DNA of 64,000 nt from Adiantum capillus-veneris (Eukaryota > Streptophyta > Polypodiopsida > Polypodiales > Pteridaceae). A model generated the notes under the pieces. That model was not told the origin of the DNA. It saw nothing but the letters and a program-made list of their open reading frames with translations, and did not search any database. The first letter of the stretch is position 1. Every line of letters begins with the position of its first letter. Shown in pieces: positions 1-11,505 of the stretch. A program made the translations under genes and the position numbers. The stretch spans positions 75,558,410-75,622,409 of the forward strand of contig CM043960.1 of assembly GCA_014529385.2 (NCBI GenBank). The letters run 5' to 3'.

Positions 1-2
1 AC

Positions 3-959
3 AATTGTGGAGAGTTGGATCACATCAGCCCGCAATGTGATAAGCCACCAAGGATGGGGGGAGACATGTATCCATTGCCAAGACAGGTGTTAACTAGGTC
101 AAATGATTATGGCATTGAAATTAAGGGAGATGAAGGAACTAGTGGATTAACCCAAGAGGAAAAGGGAAAGACAAAAGTGCTAAGTGTAGTCACCTTGGAG
201 AAGGCATCAAAGCTAGAGGATATATTAGTGATGCCTATTGGGAAGAGGACCACAGAGGATAAGGAAGGAAGAAGTGCCCCAGGTCCTAGTAAGAAGAAAG
301 GAAAGAGCCATGAAGGCGAGGATGTCAAGGCCAAGAGGAAAAGGAGATCTCGTCGAAAGTTTCATGTTTCAGATTTTCCACTAGGGGATGGGCAATTAAG
401 CTATGACTTGAAGGAGGATCTGACGAGCAGGAAGGCAGATGTTACTTTTGGGCAACTTATAGAGATGGTGCCTAAGCTAAAGCGACAGTGGAAGAGGATG
501 GTTAACCCAATGGAGAAAGAGCCAGAGAGAGGTTCAGTAAAGGTGTTGGCAATGGATGAGCCACCAGACATTTGTCCAATAGTAGATGTGTGGCATAAAA
601 GGAAAAATTTGGGACAAGGTTATGTGGATGGCGGAGCCCAAATATGCGTCATAACACACTCATGCGTTGAGAAGATGGGTCTCACAGTGGCTGGGGTGTC
701 AGGTTTTCGGATCAGATTGGCAAACCATCAAAAAGTAAAATGCTTGGGTGTTGTAAAGAGCTTAGAAGTGGAGGCATATGATGCAAAGGCAGTGGTTGAT
801 TTTCATGTGATGCCAGCAGGGTTGGGAGCATATCCTATTATACTGGGCAGACCATGGTTACGTGCAGTGGGAGCTGTTCAAGATTGGCGACATGGTACGA
901 TTAGCCTCTATGGAAAGAAAGGTACCAAGAAGCTTTATAATATGGACACAAGGAAATGA
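3..959 (+). pseudogene. gypsy1 gag zinc-knuckle end and aspartic protease
   Basis: The frame is open from base 3. The first codons give the end of a CCHC zinc knuckle (C-X4-H-X4-C, bases 6-47; its first Cys is cut off by the window edge), the RNA-binding part of gag. A basic, lysine/arginine-rich linker follows at about 290-360. The protease lies near 590-920: its active-site loop reads D-G-G-A at 627-638 where families usually have D-S/T-G-A, and the late motif ILGRPWL is present near 838-858. The protease cuts the gag-pol polyprotein. The frame ends at TGA (957-959), but the same frame continues without another stop into the RT, so this is one polyprotein split by a nonsense codon. No ATG start is implied; the reading frame enters from outside. 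Confidence 0.85.
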
Positions 960-2117
960 TTAGAGGAGCTTTATGAAGATGAGGATGAGTCTAGTGATGG
1001 AGACTATTCCACGGTGACAGATGAGGACAGTGATAACACTACCAACAGTGATAAGGATGCTGATGTTGCATTTCTTTTGATGGATAAAGAAATCCAGGAG
1101 TCTGGTTTAGTTGCATTTGCGAATGAAGTTGAAGATGAAAGTGAAGGGCCTTATGAAGTGATTGAAGGGCTGATGCAAACCAAGGTTGAATTGTCAAAGA
1201 AGCAGGAATTGATGACACAAATGATCAGTGGAGACCTCTCAACTATGGAGAAGGAGATATATTTGCAAATGCTGGCTAGTTTTCCTGATTTGTTCATTAC
1301 TTCATATGAAGAGATCAGAGGGTTCAAGGGCAAAGAGATGCATATAGAGCTGAAAGAAGGTGCTAAGCCAGTACGACAAAGGCTAAGAAGGATGGGTCAA
1401 GAGCAAATGGAAGCCTTGCGGGTAGAGGTGGACAAGTTATTGAAGGCAGGGTTCATAGTCCCTGTGGAGACCACAGAATGGGTGAGTCCAGTTGTAGTCA
1501 GTCCAAAGAAGGATGGGAAGTGGAGGATTTGTGTAGATTTTAAGCCCTTAAATTCAGCCACTAAGAAGAACCCATATCCTCTTCCATTCATCGATCAGAT
1601 CTTGGATTCAGTGGCTGGTTATGAGAGGTACAATGTGTGTGATGGTTTTTCAGGCTATTTTCAATTGAAGATTGCTCTTAAAGACCGCACAAAGACAACT
1701 TTTATTACGCCATGGGGCTGCTATTGCTACACAGTATTGCCATTTGGGTTGTCAAATGGACCATCTTTCTATCAAGAGAGAGCAAATTGGGTATTGGAAC
1801 CATTCATTGGTAGTTGTGTTAAAGCTTTCATGGATGACTTCTGTGTCTACAGCAATAGGGTTGAACATCATGAGAAGCTCCAGATGATATTGGCTCGATA
1901 TAATGAATGTGGAGGACAACTAAATCCAAAGAAATGTCATCTAGCACAGCCAAGGGTGAAGTTATTGGGCCATATGGTGTCAGAAAATGGCATTGAGGCT
2001 GATCCAGATAAGGTTAAGTCTATTATTCTTCTTCCATCACCTACGAGTACGAAGCAATTGGCAACTTTTATACACAAAGTGAAGTACATGGCATGGTTTA
2101 TTCCATTGTCTTCGTAG
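960..2117 (+). pseudogene. gypsy1 reverse transcriptase
   Basis: After an acidic linker (960-1150) comes a Ty3/gypsy reverse transcriptase that copies element RNA into DNA. Visible motifs in order are the WVSPVV-KKDGKWR block (about 1480-1530), the YPLP block (about 1573), the FSGYFQ block (about 1648) and the catalytic box F-M-D-D at 1827-1838, followed by the LLGH motif near 1960. FMDD in place of YxDD is a mild variant. The frame is the same as the protease upstream. It ends at TAG (2115-2117) inside the segment joining RT to RNase H, and the homologous sequence resumes immediately in the same frame. Translation from a GTG near 1014 is not credible as a real start; this is an internal polyprotein section. 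Confidence 0.9.
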
Positions 2118-4469
2118 CTTCTTTATCCATTACAGCAAGTGGCAAAGCATGATCCATTGCAATGGGATGACAAGTGTGAAGAAGTGTTTCAAGAGGTGAA
2201 AGAGGTGTTAGGGGGGTTGTCAGCCATCCAGGCTCCTGATTGGGAGCAAGTGTTTTATGTAAATCCATCAGTACGGGATGATGCCATTGGAGCCATGCTA
2301 TTGCAAAAGGGGAAGAACATCCATTATATGAGGCCAGTGTATTGTGCAAGCCGTGTGAAGCTGGTAGTAGAGAGAAAATTCTCGAAAGTAGAGCTAGTGA
2401 TGGCCAGTGTAATATTTGCTTGTCGACGATTTCGTCATTACTTGCTACCACGACCTTTTGTTTTCTTGATGAGTTATGCCTTTTTGCCACAATTAATTAA
2501 TGGTACTAACATGTCAAATGTGGTGAAGAAATGGGTAATTGAGCTGCAAGAGTTTGAGTTCTCTTTTCTAGTGGAAGATAGTACAAGGGCTACCCTAGCT
2601 GATTTGTTGACCTACAAGGAGAATCCCCTTATTGTTAAGGAAGAGGTGGTGAGAAAGGTAGTTGAAGAAGTGTCACAGATCAGCAATGCACATGTGTTGT
2701 TCTTTAATGGTTCATACAGAAAGAGCCATGATGTAGCTTCAGGGGGTATAACACTTTATGATCTAGAGGGGAAGCTAGTATGCAAGAGAGGGTTCAAGTT
2801 GGATGCACATAGTAACAATGAGGCTGAATATGCTACGTTGGAAGCTGGATTACACATTTGTTTGAAGCATGGGGTTAGAAGGTTGAGCATAAAAGGTGAT
2901 GCCTTGTTAGTTGTGAAGCAAGTGTTGGGTGTGTGGAAGAGCAAGAACACCTCATTGAAGGAAAAAGGCATGTTAAAAAAGTTTGAAGCATGGAGCATCA
3001 GACACATTGAACGTTCTCTAAATGGAGAGGCACATGAAGCGGCTCAAGGCATGATTGGGGAGCTATTTGTGTTGAGGACCAACTTACCTCTTTACCATGG
3101 TCGGGAAAGTTTGGCTCAAGAAGAGGAGTTTTTGCAAACAGGAATCATTCCAAAGGAGATTCAGAAATCTAAGAAGTATGTCTTTGTGCGTAGAGCATAT
3201 AGGTACAAATTGATTGGTGATGTCTTATACATGAAAGGGGCTGATCTCGTGTTGAGACGTGTACCTTGGCGAGAGGAGCTTTATAGAGTGTTGGAAGAGA
3301 ATCACGAAGGCGCATGTGGTGGCCATTTTGCTGTAAAGATCACTTTGCATAAGATTTTGCAAGAGGGGTATGTATGGCCTAATTTGCACAAGGATGTTCA
3401 CCATTGGTGTAGGTCTTGCAGTAGGTGTCAAGAATTTGGGAAGAGAGTGTTGAAGCCAGAGCTACGAAAAACCATTATGGCGTTTGATGTGTTTGAAAAG
3501 TGGGGGATTGATGCAATAGGCCCGTTACCTATCACAAGCAGGGGCAAAAGCTATATTTTGACTGCGGTGGACTATCTCTCTAGATGGGCAGAGGCTATAG
3601 CAGTAAAACAGATCACTGCAAAGGATGTGGCAAAATTTGTGTATGATGAAATATGTTGCAAGTTTGGGGTGCCATTAGAGCTACTTTCAGATAAGGGGCC
3701 AGGATTTAGAGCTAAACTGCTAGATTTTTTATGTACAAAGATGAAGATTAGGCATCAGCATACCACTCCTTATTACCCGCAGTGTAATGACTTAAATGAA
3801 AGATTCAATGGTGAGTTGGTACAAATTCTTTCTAAAGTGACAGAGCACCAAGGAAAGAATTGGGATTTGGAATTGCCTAGTGCATTATGGGCTTACCGTA
3901 CTTCGGTGAAGACAGGTATAGGGTTTACTCCATTTCATTTGGTGTATGGAAAGGAAGCACTATTGCCTGTGGAAGTAGAGTTGCTTGCGGTCAAGATGTT
4001 AGAGAAGTTGCTTGGGCCGCCTAGTGATGCATTCAAAGAGAGGCTCTTGCAGTTACAAGAGGTTCAGTTGGATAGGATGAGCGCATTGGAGCATTATGGG
4101 CAGATGCAGGATAAGGATTTGGCAAAGATGAATGAAAAGGTCAAAAGTAAGGGTATCAAGAAGCATGAATTGGTTTTGCGCTACAACAGTAAGCAAGACA
4201 ACACCTTCCAAAAGAAGTTTCAAATTAAGTGGGAAGGCCCTTTCAAGGTAGTGGAGTGTTTCTCGAATGGTACATATCAGTTGGCTAACCTGGATGGGGT
4301 TCTACATAAGTCAAGGGTAAATGGATTGCGTCTTAAATTGTATCATGCTAGATTGATGATGGTGGAGCAGGATGAGCTGTCTGTGGAGCAAGTGATGTCT
4401 GTGAGGGATGAGGAGACCTGTGACGCTGCGAGTCTCCTATCTCTCTTTGCTGCTGCTGATCATGAATGA
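2118..4469 (+). pseudogene. gypsy1 dual RNase H and integrase
   Basis: This continues the RT frame. The first RNase H (about 2250-2560) is recognisable by the DDAIGAML block and the FRHYLL block, but its first catalytic Asp region reads VNPS. A second RNase H domain lies at about 2690-3060: it keeps the NNEAEY and GDALLVVKQ motifs but has FNGS where FDGS is expected, so one catalytic Asp is Asn. Integrase follows: an HHCC zinc finger (His codon 3303-3305, Cys pair ending near 3428), then a DD35E core with Asp at 3510-3512, Asp at 3690-3692 and Glu at 3798-3800, and a C-terminal KWEGPF-type domain (about 4225-4350). Integrase inserts the DNA copy. The integrase is intact by eye; the RNase H substitutions suggest the element is dead. 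Confidence 0.88.
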
Positions 4470-4478
4470 TCTAGCAGG

Positions 4479-4497
4479 CTAGGGGGTGGGCAAATTA
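4479..4497 (+). promoter_or_regulatory. putative polypurine tract of gypsy1
   Basis: A purine-rich run, AGGGGGTGGG, lies 10-20 bases after the integrase stop and a few bases before a TG that can start an LTR. This is where the plus-strand primer for reverse transcription should sit. The gypsy4 element at the other end of the window has a comparable run in the same place. Confidence 0.55.
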
Positions 4498-5631
4498 TGT
4501 CAGGAGTTTTTTGGAGCAAGGGATTGCGCATATGTACATATACATGCATGGTGCATCAAATAAAGAATTGCCCATTTTTCAGAGCCAGGTGGTTACGTGG
4601 GGCCCACATGTGTACAGGTAGGACAGCATGTACATAGTGCATCGATTTTCACTATTACCAGTACCAATGTGTTTTTTCTACAATAATGAGGAGTTGGTAG
4701 CGCGTAAAAATTCTTGAGGAAGCTATCCGCGGGCCGACGACATGAGGTAAGCAGGTGCGTCAGATGGCATCTAGTGGCGTCAGGAGGTCGAACGGGGTCA
4801 ATACTTGCACGTGGAGAAGTACGGACACAACGTGGGTTTTTTCTTGTGAGAGTTATGCAGAAAGGTCATCATTAGGACCACTTTTTGGGGCCACTTCATG
4901 TGGTTGCGAGACGCATTATTGAAAAGAAATGAGTGCCAGGTGTGCGGATGATGCAAAAAGGTGACAACTATGCACTGCGAGGTCAGTTTTTGGCCTGTTC
5001 GGGGTCCGTTTGAGGTCATCTAAAAGGCCAAGGGTGCCCAACTAATAAAGCTAAGTGTGGGAACTGAAAATACTGAGAGAAGACCAGAAGAAGAGAGGAG
5101 GAACAGGCGCAAGTGTGTTTTTGGGGGTTTTTGGAGCCTGTTTTGGCCGTAAACTGCTCATCCGAGGTCGGATTTGAGCACTTTGACATTGTAGACTGGG
5201 GTTTTGGGCCGTTCCGGACGCAATGGCGCTGTCCATTTTGCCAAATTCCTCACTGTTTTTCTACTTTTTTGGATGTGTAAGTTTCTCGTATGAGCGAAGC
5301 TTCTGCTCCTATTTGTGATTGTATCTGGCATATTTTACCCATATTGTGTGAGCTATTTGGCCCATTGGTGTTGGCCCAAGCTCAATTGTATCTAAACATC
5401 AGAAATTCTCCTCTTTTGAGCTGAGTTTTTTGGGTGTGTGTGTGTGTGTGTGTGTCTGTGTGGAGTGGGCAAGTGGATAGTCTCTCTCCTCTCACTCCAG
5501 AGGTGTGTTCCCTGTCTCGGCCAGGTGTGTTGTGTAAGCCGAGTGGTGCCCCATAGTGCGTGTGTGTATCATTCCAAGAGTGTGTGTCGGGTTGTTATAG
5601 AGGCGCTGTGTGTGTTTTCATCTCGCTCACA
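4498..5631 (+). repeat. putative 3' LTR of gypsy1
   Basis: LTR inferred from position: it begins TGTCAGGAG just after the polypurine tract. AATAAAG at 4560-4566 and again near 5043 could serve as polyadenylation signals. The 3' end is set at a CTCACA ending CA near 5631, only because plant LTRs usually end in CA; the 5' LTR that would confirm it is outside the window. A TG microsatellite lies inside. No protein coding is visible in this 1.1 kb. Confidence 0.45.
5434..5455. repeat. (TG)n microsatellite
   Basis: Eleven TG dinucleotides in a row, followed by an interrupted TG-rich stretch up to about 5600, inside the putative gypsy1 LTR. Confidence 0.9.
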
Positions 5632-5810
5632 ATGTGAAACGAAAAGCGCTTTTGATATACACGCGTGACCATAAACACATTGTAAGCATAAATTGGCATA
5701 CTAAACATGATGAAATAAACATGGAGGAACCTCATACGCATCGAGAAAGTCCATACATGCACTCATATACAGAAAAGCAACCACCGAGAGGGTAGCTACT
5801 CATAAAATGG

Positions 5811-5813
<3 letters not shown>

Positions 5814-5881
<68 letters not shown>
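5814..5881. repeat. (AG)n microsatellite
   Basis: A pure AG run of about 68 bases. It is the first of several long GA/TC runs in the window. Confidence 0.97.
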
Positions 5882-5883
<2 letters not shown>

Positions 5884-7188
5884 GATCGGTATGGAGTTTA
5901 GAGCTTCTTACCGTGCTTTGAAATTGATTTGGGGATGTCAAAAGGCTTCTTTATTTTCCATAAAAGAGCGGTGATGAGAGCTATTTAGAGGTTTTATATA
6001 CGAAGCCATCGAAGAGCGTGCACACCGTGAAGAGAGAAGAGGAGATAGTAAGCAAGTAGAGAGAGTGTGTTATTCTTCTTCTTCTTCCTCCTCTTCTTCT
6101 TCATGCAAACGAGAGAGAAGATCTTATGGAGATGGTGATGGAGAGCTTGCACCACTCCGTATAATAGATACGTATTGCCTTGTAGTAGTAGACGCAACTG
6201 TCGGCACTGAAAACTGAGCACTACAGACCAATTTATAGGCACTCTGCCGGGCTGGAGTGTGCCCAAGTTGAGACAGGGCGCCCCCTCTTCTGCGAGGAAT
6301 CCCAAACCTTGAGCAAGAATTTCTAAGTAATCCCTAAACCAAGCAAGACAGGGCAAGGTACACTATTTAAAACCCAAAGTCAAACAAGATGTTTGAGATG
6401 ATTTCAAGAAAGGAAAACGTTACTCAATCCTAGACCTCTAGCCAAGGGTTATACCACGAGCCTTATGCTAAACAAAGTAAGGCTCTTGCCACTAATACAA
6501 ATCTCAAGACTAAGTGGAGAGGAGCTTGACCTTCTTTTCACTTCTTCTTCTTCTTTCTAATTCTCTGTCTCTCTCACTCTCGCTCTCTCTAAAGTTATTG
6601 TGATTTGATGTACAATAAGTTGTTGTATAGATCATGGTGGGGGAATAATTATATTGCAATGTGGGCATTCTTTTAAGAAAATCCACATCATGGTATATAT
6701 TGAGGTTTGCATCAACCCATCATATATAGCCAGCCATCGAGAGGGGGGGGGGTTAAGAGTTATTGCAGTGATTTGATAAAAGACTCACCAAGGTTGATAG
6801 TCATAATTGATGTACCGAGGACAACTTTGTGCTCGCACATGGCCTCTCCATTTCACTTACCTGTGTGTTTATTGATCATGGTTACAACCTCTCCCCTTCT
6901 GGGACAATCTCTTTGATCTCTTTTGCTTGTGTTGATTCGTGATAGTGTTGAAAAGCCTACTAGCTTTAGAGAAATTTAGTGTGAAACCCTTGATATATTG
7001 ATATATATTCAATGCACCTCACAGTGTTGTTTTTTTTTAGCACGAGTTTGGAATCTATAGAGCTATCTGCCATAACCTCAACCCATTTTCCTCACGCAAA
7101 GATTGACCTTGTAGAGGAGGCTCAACTACTGAGCACCTCTCTCAGAGCCCAGTGCTTCATTGTCATTGTAGCCCTCTCTACTACTTGC
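5882..7188. other. decayed intergenic sequence, no gene recognised
   Basis: I see no protein with family motifs here. Features of note are a pyrimidine-rich stretch at 6070-6105, a possible minus-strand TATA element (CCTATAAATTGG read on minus, about 6228-6240), a CT-rich run at 6535-6592 and short G and T homopolymers at 6741-6752 and 7029-7038. The TATA-like site with a microsatellite beside it could be the remains of an LTR, but I found no second copy to prove it. Confidence 0.4.
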
Positions 7189-7251
7189 TAACGGCATTGT
7201 TCCTAACAATGCCGTTAATATCACAATATTGTTCCTAACAATATTGTGATA
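7189..7251. repeat. two adjacent perfect inverted repeats with the same loop
   Basis: Hairpin 1: arm 7189-7201 is the exact reverse complement of 7205-7217 (13 bp) around loop CCT. Hairpin 2, one base later: arm 7219-7233 is the exact reverse complement of 7237-7251 (15 bp) around the same loop CCT. The central 15 bases, ATTGTTCCTAACAAT, are identical in both. No T-run follows, so this is not a simple terminator. Confidence 0.95.
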
Positions 7252-8313
7252 CTAGCATCTCGAGGCAGCCACAAGAATATCCTCCCACTTTTGTGAGAAG
7301 CCCACCCACGTAAACACCTTCACACTGCCTGCAGCTATTCGCAACGAAACTAGTACTGGTTCTCTCGACGGGCTTGTAGTGAGCCCGCCATTTTCTTGCT
7401 GCTAACGTTGGTGTCGTGGTTAAATCTGTCCAAGCAACACCTGCAAGCGTAGCCAACCCCGACGCATCCTCGCATGCTTCCACTAAGTTTCTTGGCACTG
7501 AAGCTGAGGGTGTCGCTACCTCCATTGAGGACCCTCTCTCAAATCACCCTGCTCTCGCGATGTAATCCACCCAAGCCCGGCTTGCCTCTACAGGCGATGC
7601 CAACCCGAGCGACTTGGTGGCAGTCAAAGTCAACATGTCATCAGGGAAGCATTTATTGCTTCATTAGAAGAGCTTTTCTTAACAGCCGACGATGATGGTG
7701 TTTCCCACGATGCGGCGGCAAACCCTGCAGATAATGTAGGACTTACAATCAAAGCTCTTGCGCCACCCTCCGAGGCCTCTTGCTGTGGATGATAATGCTC
7801 CTGCAACTATGACCTTGCTGCTTGAGTTACTGCACCAATCCAAGCCACACACTCTACATGGGTCCTTTAAGACGATACACACCTTCCATACGACCTTCTT
7901 GATGGCAATAATAGAGCCTTTCCAGGCACAATCCAACAAAACACATGCCAAGCTCATGAAGTCCCTCACCATCCTACTCTCGCTACACCCAAACTTGCAT
8001 CTGCTCAAGGCTACCAAAATATCTCTCTCCCTGGTGCCATAAACCAATCTCAACAAGCCCTTGGAGATCACTCTTTACGTGCTGTAGTGCCTGCTGTGGC
8101 TCAACACAACTGCAAGCTGGCACCAACCCCTTCTGGCTCACCCATGCCTTGCTCTTTCCACGAGGCCGTGCAAGATGACATGGCTTATAGCCAGCGATAC
8201 ATCCTGTAGGCCATAGCAAGGTTGCACATGGATAATTATAGCCTGCGATACTTCCTGCAAGATGACATGGCTGCACCCTGCGAGGTCGCCCATAGCGAGG
8301 TTTCCTATAGCAA
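7252..8313. other. unidentified GC-richer sequence, possibly a decayed coding remnant
   Basis: This stretch is richer in C and G than its surroundings and has moderately long open frames on both strands (for example minus 7235-7525, plus 7758-8042, minus 7679-8071), but none shows motifs I recognise. Neighbouring frames look like pieces of one older reading frame broken by shifts, for example around 7500-7780 on plus. Retroelement gag is possible. I cannot assign it. Confidence 0.3.
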
Positions 8314-8540
8314 TATCGTCATCCAGTTCCGCCCACCCTCCAGAATGCATCGTGAACCTGCAAAACCTCTCTCTAGCCATCCATGCCGGCGTGGATCGCT
8401 AGAGGGAGATGATTGCACGTTGTGAAGCTGCGTACGAACATCGTAATCCACCTTTTCCCACCCTCTAAAATGCAAATTGAACCTGGAAAAAACTCTCTCT
8501 ACCCATTCGCGTCAGCGTGGATGGCTAGAGGGAGTTTGAA
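8314..8540. repeat. two-copy degenerate tandem repeat, about 110-125 bp unit
   Basis: Unit 1 (about 8314-8438) and unit 2 (about 8439-8540) share, in order, ATCGT-ATCCA, CCCACCCTC-A-AATGCA, GAACCTG-AAAA, CTCTCTC and GCGTGGAT-GCTAGAGGGAG. They have diverged by substitutions and small gaps. Confidence 0.75.
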
Positions 8541-8891
8541 CTTTCTTAAGAGCTGACTCCTGCCGCGGATTTGCAATAGTGGGAAAATGATCACCCTACT
8601 AAAATGGGGTCGCACTTGGGAAAAAATTCTATTGTAGTTCTCAAACTCTCACTACTACCTTGTGAAAGTGGAGGCAGTAACCAAAGTTCACGGGTAGATT
8701 GCCTATCCACCCCAACTTTCCTTGCCTTTAACATGTAGATATCCGTCCACCCCAACTTTTCTTGTGTCATCTTGGCCTACCTTGGCATATTACTGGCTGC
8801 AAGATTCTCCAATTTCCAAAAGATATGGTCACCTTTTCTAAACCCATTGGATGCGGCCTGCTTTTAGGGGAAGTAGCTATGTAGCTTCACA

Positions 8892-9001
8892 TTGATGACT
8901 CAATGTGTGCATTCATACTGTCTGACCAAGGCAGCTTCATAGGGTGCAATCCATCTCCCCACTACCCCCATGCATGACTCAATGCGTGCATTCATACTGT
9001 A
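8892..9001. repeat. short direct repeat pair around ACTCAATG-GTGCATTCATACTGT
   Basis: A 27-base segment starting ATGACTCAATGTGTGCATTC (near 8894) recurs at about 8974 with one or two changes, giving an 80-bp spaced duplication. Confidence 0.7.
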
Positions 9002-9366
9002 CATGCCACAACACCCCAACATCAAAATTCCTTTTTCCAATAGCCTCGCATTTAGATTATTGTTGTAACGTCTAGGTACAAAAGCAAACAGTAGCTTTTG
9101 AAGCAACAGATCAGATACGAGCTTGTGGTTATGTGATTCGTAGCTATAGGTGAGGGTTAGAGATCAAACCCTTGTCTCCATTTTGCACCAAAAAGTACCA
9201 AACTTGGCTTTGTTCCGAGGGGAAAGGTGTCCTTCTAGTGGGTCCCAAAACTGAGCGCCTTTTTTTGAACCAATGGAGGCTTGCCAGCTCAATTGAGGGT
9301 ACGAAGGTCTAGGTAGTTCAACCCCCCCCCGCCCCCCAAATTTATTGCATGAATAGCCAAGTTGGA

Positions 9367-9391
9367 TCTCTCTCTCTCTCTCTCTCTCTCT
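9367..9391. repeat. (TC)n microsatellite
   Basis: A 25-base TC run. A poly-C stretch with one G lies just upstream at about 9320-9338. Confidence 0.95.
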
Positions 9392-9417
9392 AACAAGCTG
9401 TGCTAGCTCCGATGGCT

Positions 9418-9501
9418 AAAGAGAGATTGGCCTTCAACCTAGCTACTCTTTATTGCTCTAAAGAGAGGTTGGCCTTCAACCTAGCTACTCTTTGTTGCTC
9501 T
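9418..9501. repeat. 42-bp tandem duplication
   Basis: Unit 9418-9459 is repeated at 9460-9501 with two differences by eye. Each unit carries GGCCTTCAACCTAGCTACTC. Confidence 0.93.
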
Positions 9502-9594
9502 AAATCTACTCCTTTTGAATAGCATGTCCTGAGGTGACTCGTTGGATAAATCTTTGAGGTCACTTGGCATTGTTTGTACCACATGAGAGCTTCA

Positions 9595-9598
<4 letters not shown>

Positions 9599-9677
<79 letters not shown>

Positions 9678-9690
9678 ACACACACACACA
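9599..9690. repeat. (TC)n followed by (AC)n microsatellite
   Basis: A 76-base TC run (9599-9674) is followed after GA by a short AC run and a TGTGTATGTGTGTG stretch. Apparent Leu/Ser or Arg/Glu repeat proteins over this run are artefacts of the microsatellite. Confidence 0.97.
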
Positions 9691-9691
9691 T

Positions 9692-11437
9692 GTGTATGTG
9701 TGTGTGCGCAAACATATGTATAGAAACATATATTATAGGCATGGTTAGAGATAGGTGCAAAGGAAAAATAAAAACCAATGTGTTGACAATGGAGCATTAT
9801 GAACATCACCATACAAAAAACAACACATCATGGTGTGAAAGTTAATAAATTTAGAAAGCTAGAGTTGAGCTAGATGCTTATACATGCATACTAATATTTG
9901 CTCGGCTTTATCTTTGCTCGAAAAAACTCACTCGATGCGTGGTAAGATTCTCTTCTGCTTGGAATAGTTGAAAGCTTTTGGGAAAAGACTCCAATCTTTT
10001 CTAATAGCATGGCAGCTTTTGACAATCAACTCTCCCACTTAGCATTCAATTTTTACAGTAAAAATTGACTAATTGGTTAGTATCTTGGTGACTAATGTGA
10101 CCGTGACTACACTTGCTACACCGTGATGCCCTGACATAGTTATGACTTTCCCGTGCTATCCCGGCGTATTTACTACGTTACTTTTTCAAAAAATAATTTC
10201 GTAAAAATCTTGTTTAATCTCGTTTTTTCTTCAGGTGGTCGTTTTAAAATTTGACGGCGACTAAAAATATTATATATTTATATTTAGGTCATCCTAAAAA
10301 GCACGTTGCTTTTCAAAAATGCCAAAAAACACGAAAAGCTTAAAATATCGTAAAAAGAAAAAAAAAAATCTAAAATTGAACCACGGGTTGTCCTTGTCCA
10401 ACGTAACAAGAAAGTGGGTTTGCTTTTCACTAAAAAGCAGTAAAAATCATGAAAAGCTAAAAATAGTGTGAAAAACATTCAAAAAGTATATATTTCTAAA
10501 AATTGAACCATAGCTTCTTCGAGACTTGTAGATCAAGGATCCGACTCTGTTTTTTGAAAAAAAGAACAAAAATCATGAAAAAAGCTAAAAGAAAAAGGAT
10601 TTTTCCAGAACTAAACCAAACGTCTGTTTGACCTACCGGAACATGGAAATGGCCCCATTATGCATCTAAACATTTAAAAACTGGCATGTGCTTTCATATT
10701 TAACTTGTACAATCACTTTGCAAACAATCCCTAGCAATTTTGCTATGAGGGTCTATGGATCGGTAATCAACTTTGAACAAACTTTAGGGGATGGATCTGG
10801 GCATGTTCCCTAAGCTATTGGACAACATATTTATGAATTTGGATCAATGTTTTACCTCTTGGGTAAAAATGACCAATTGTAGATAGGTTTTCGTTTTGCT
10901 AAGGTTTTTGGGTGATCAGAGGTCCATTTTCTCCCAAATTTGGAGGGCACTACTCCCAAGGTTATATCTAATTGTGGGTCCACTTTTTACCACTGTTTCA
11001 CTAGTTGGGGGTGCATGGATCGTGATCCATGTTGAGCAACATTTTCAAATTGTGATTAGATCAGTGTTAAGACACTTTTGTGAGGATCCCTTTGCACAAT
11101 AAATTTCTAGCTTTGGAGGTGGGGAGACATGGATGGGGATCCATGCTGCACCATCTTTTGCAATTGTGATTACATGGGTACATTCTACCTTATATGGGGA
11201 TTCCACTAGTAAAAGAGTTTTGATTTTTGACTTCATTTGGTGCCCCAATGGGCCTCTGACAATTTGCAAAATTTTGGCATTTGATTTGATTAGTGCAACT
11301 AATGTGATGATTTTTGCGCAATTTTGACCATACACAATTGATCTTGCATAGGTAAGGTTCATACCTATGAAATCTGGTGGTGTAAGAGAGTCCCGGGTGT
11401 TCGTAGCAAGCAAAAATCCGATAGCTCTAGGTTGCCA

Positions 11438-11505
<68 letters not shown>

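Larger units (their letters stand above)
1..5631 (+). mobile_element. gypsy1: Ty3/gypsy LTR retrotransposon, 5' part outside window
   Basis: The window opens inside a Ty3/gypsy element. Domain order on the plus strand is gag zinc knuckle, aspartic protease, reverse transcriptase, RNase H, a second RNase H, integrase, polypurine tract and putative 3' LTR. Protease-RT-RNase H-integrase order is the gypsy order; copia elements place integrase before RT. The second, archaeal-type RNase H after the first is a trait of the plant Tat lineage. From base 3 to 4469 the coding region stays in one frame, interrupted only by TGA at 957-959 and TAG at 2115-2117, so it is the best preserved element here. 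The 5' LTR and most of gag lie left of the window. The 3' boundary is approximate. Confidence 0.9.

Noticed and set aside
7189-7251. Hairpins as a Rho-independent terminator
   Set aside because: No U-run follows either stem, and the window is eukaryotic.
9564-9845. Open frames of Leu/Ser or Arg/Glu repeats over GA/TC runs (also 5732-5941, 11045-11503, 53642-53851, 56635-57086)
   Set aside because: They are translations of dinucleotide microsatellites; no domain or start context supports a protein.
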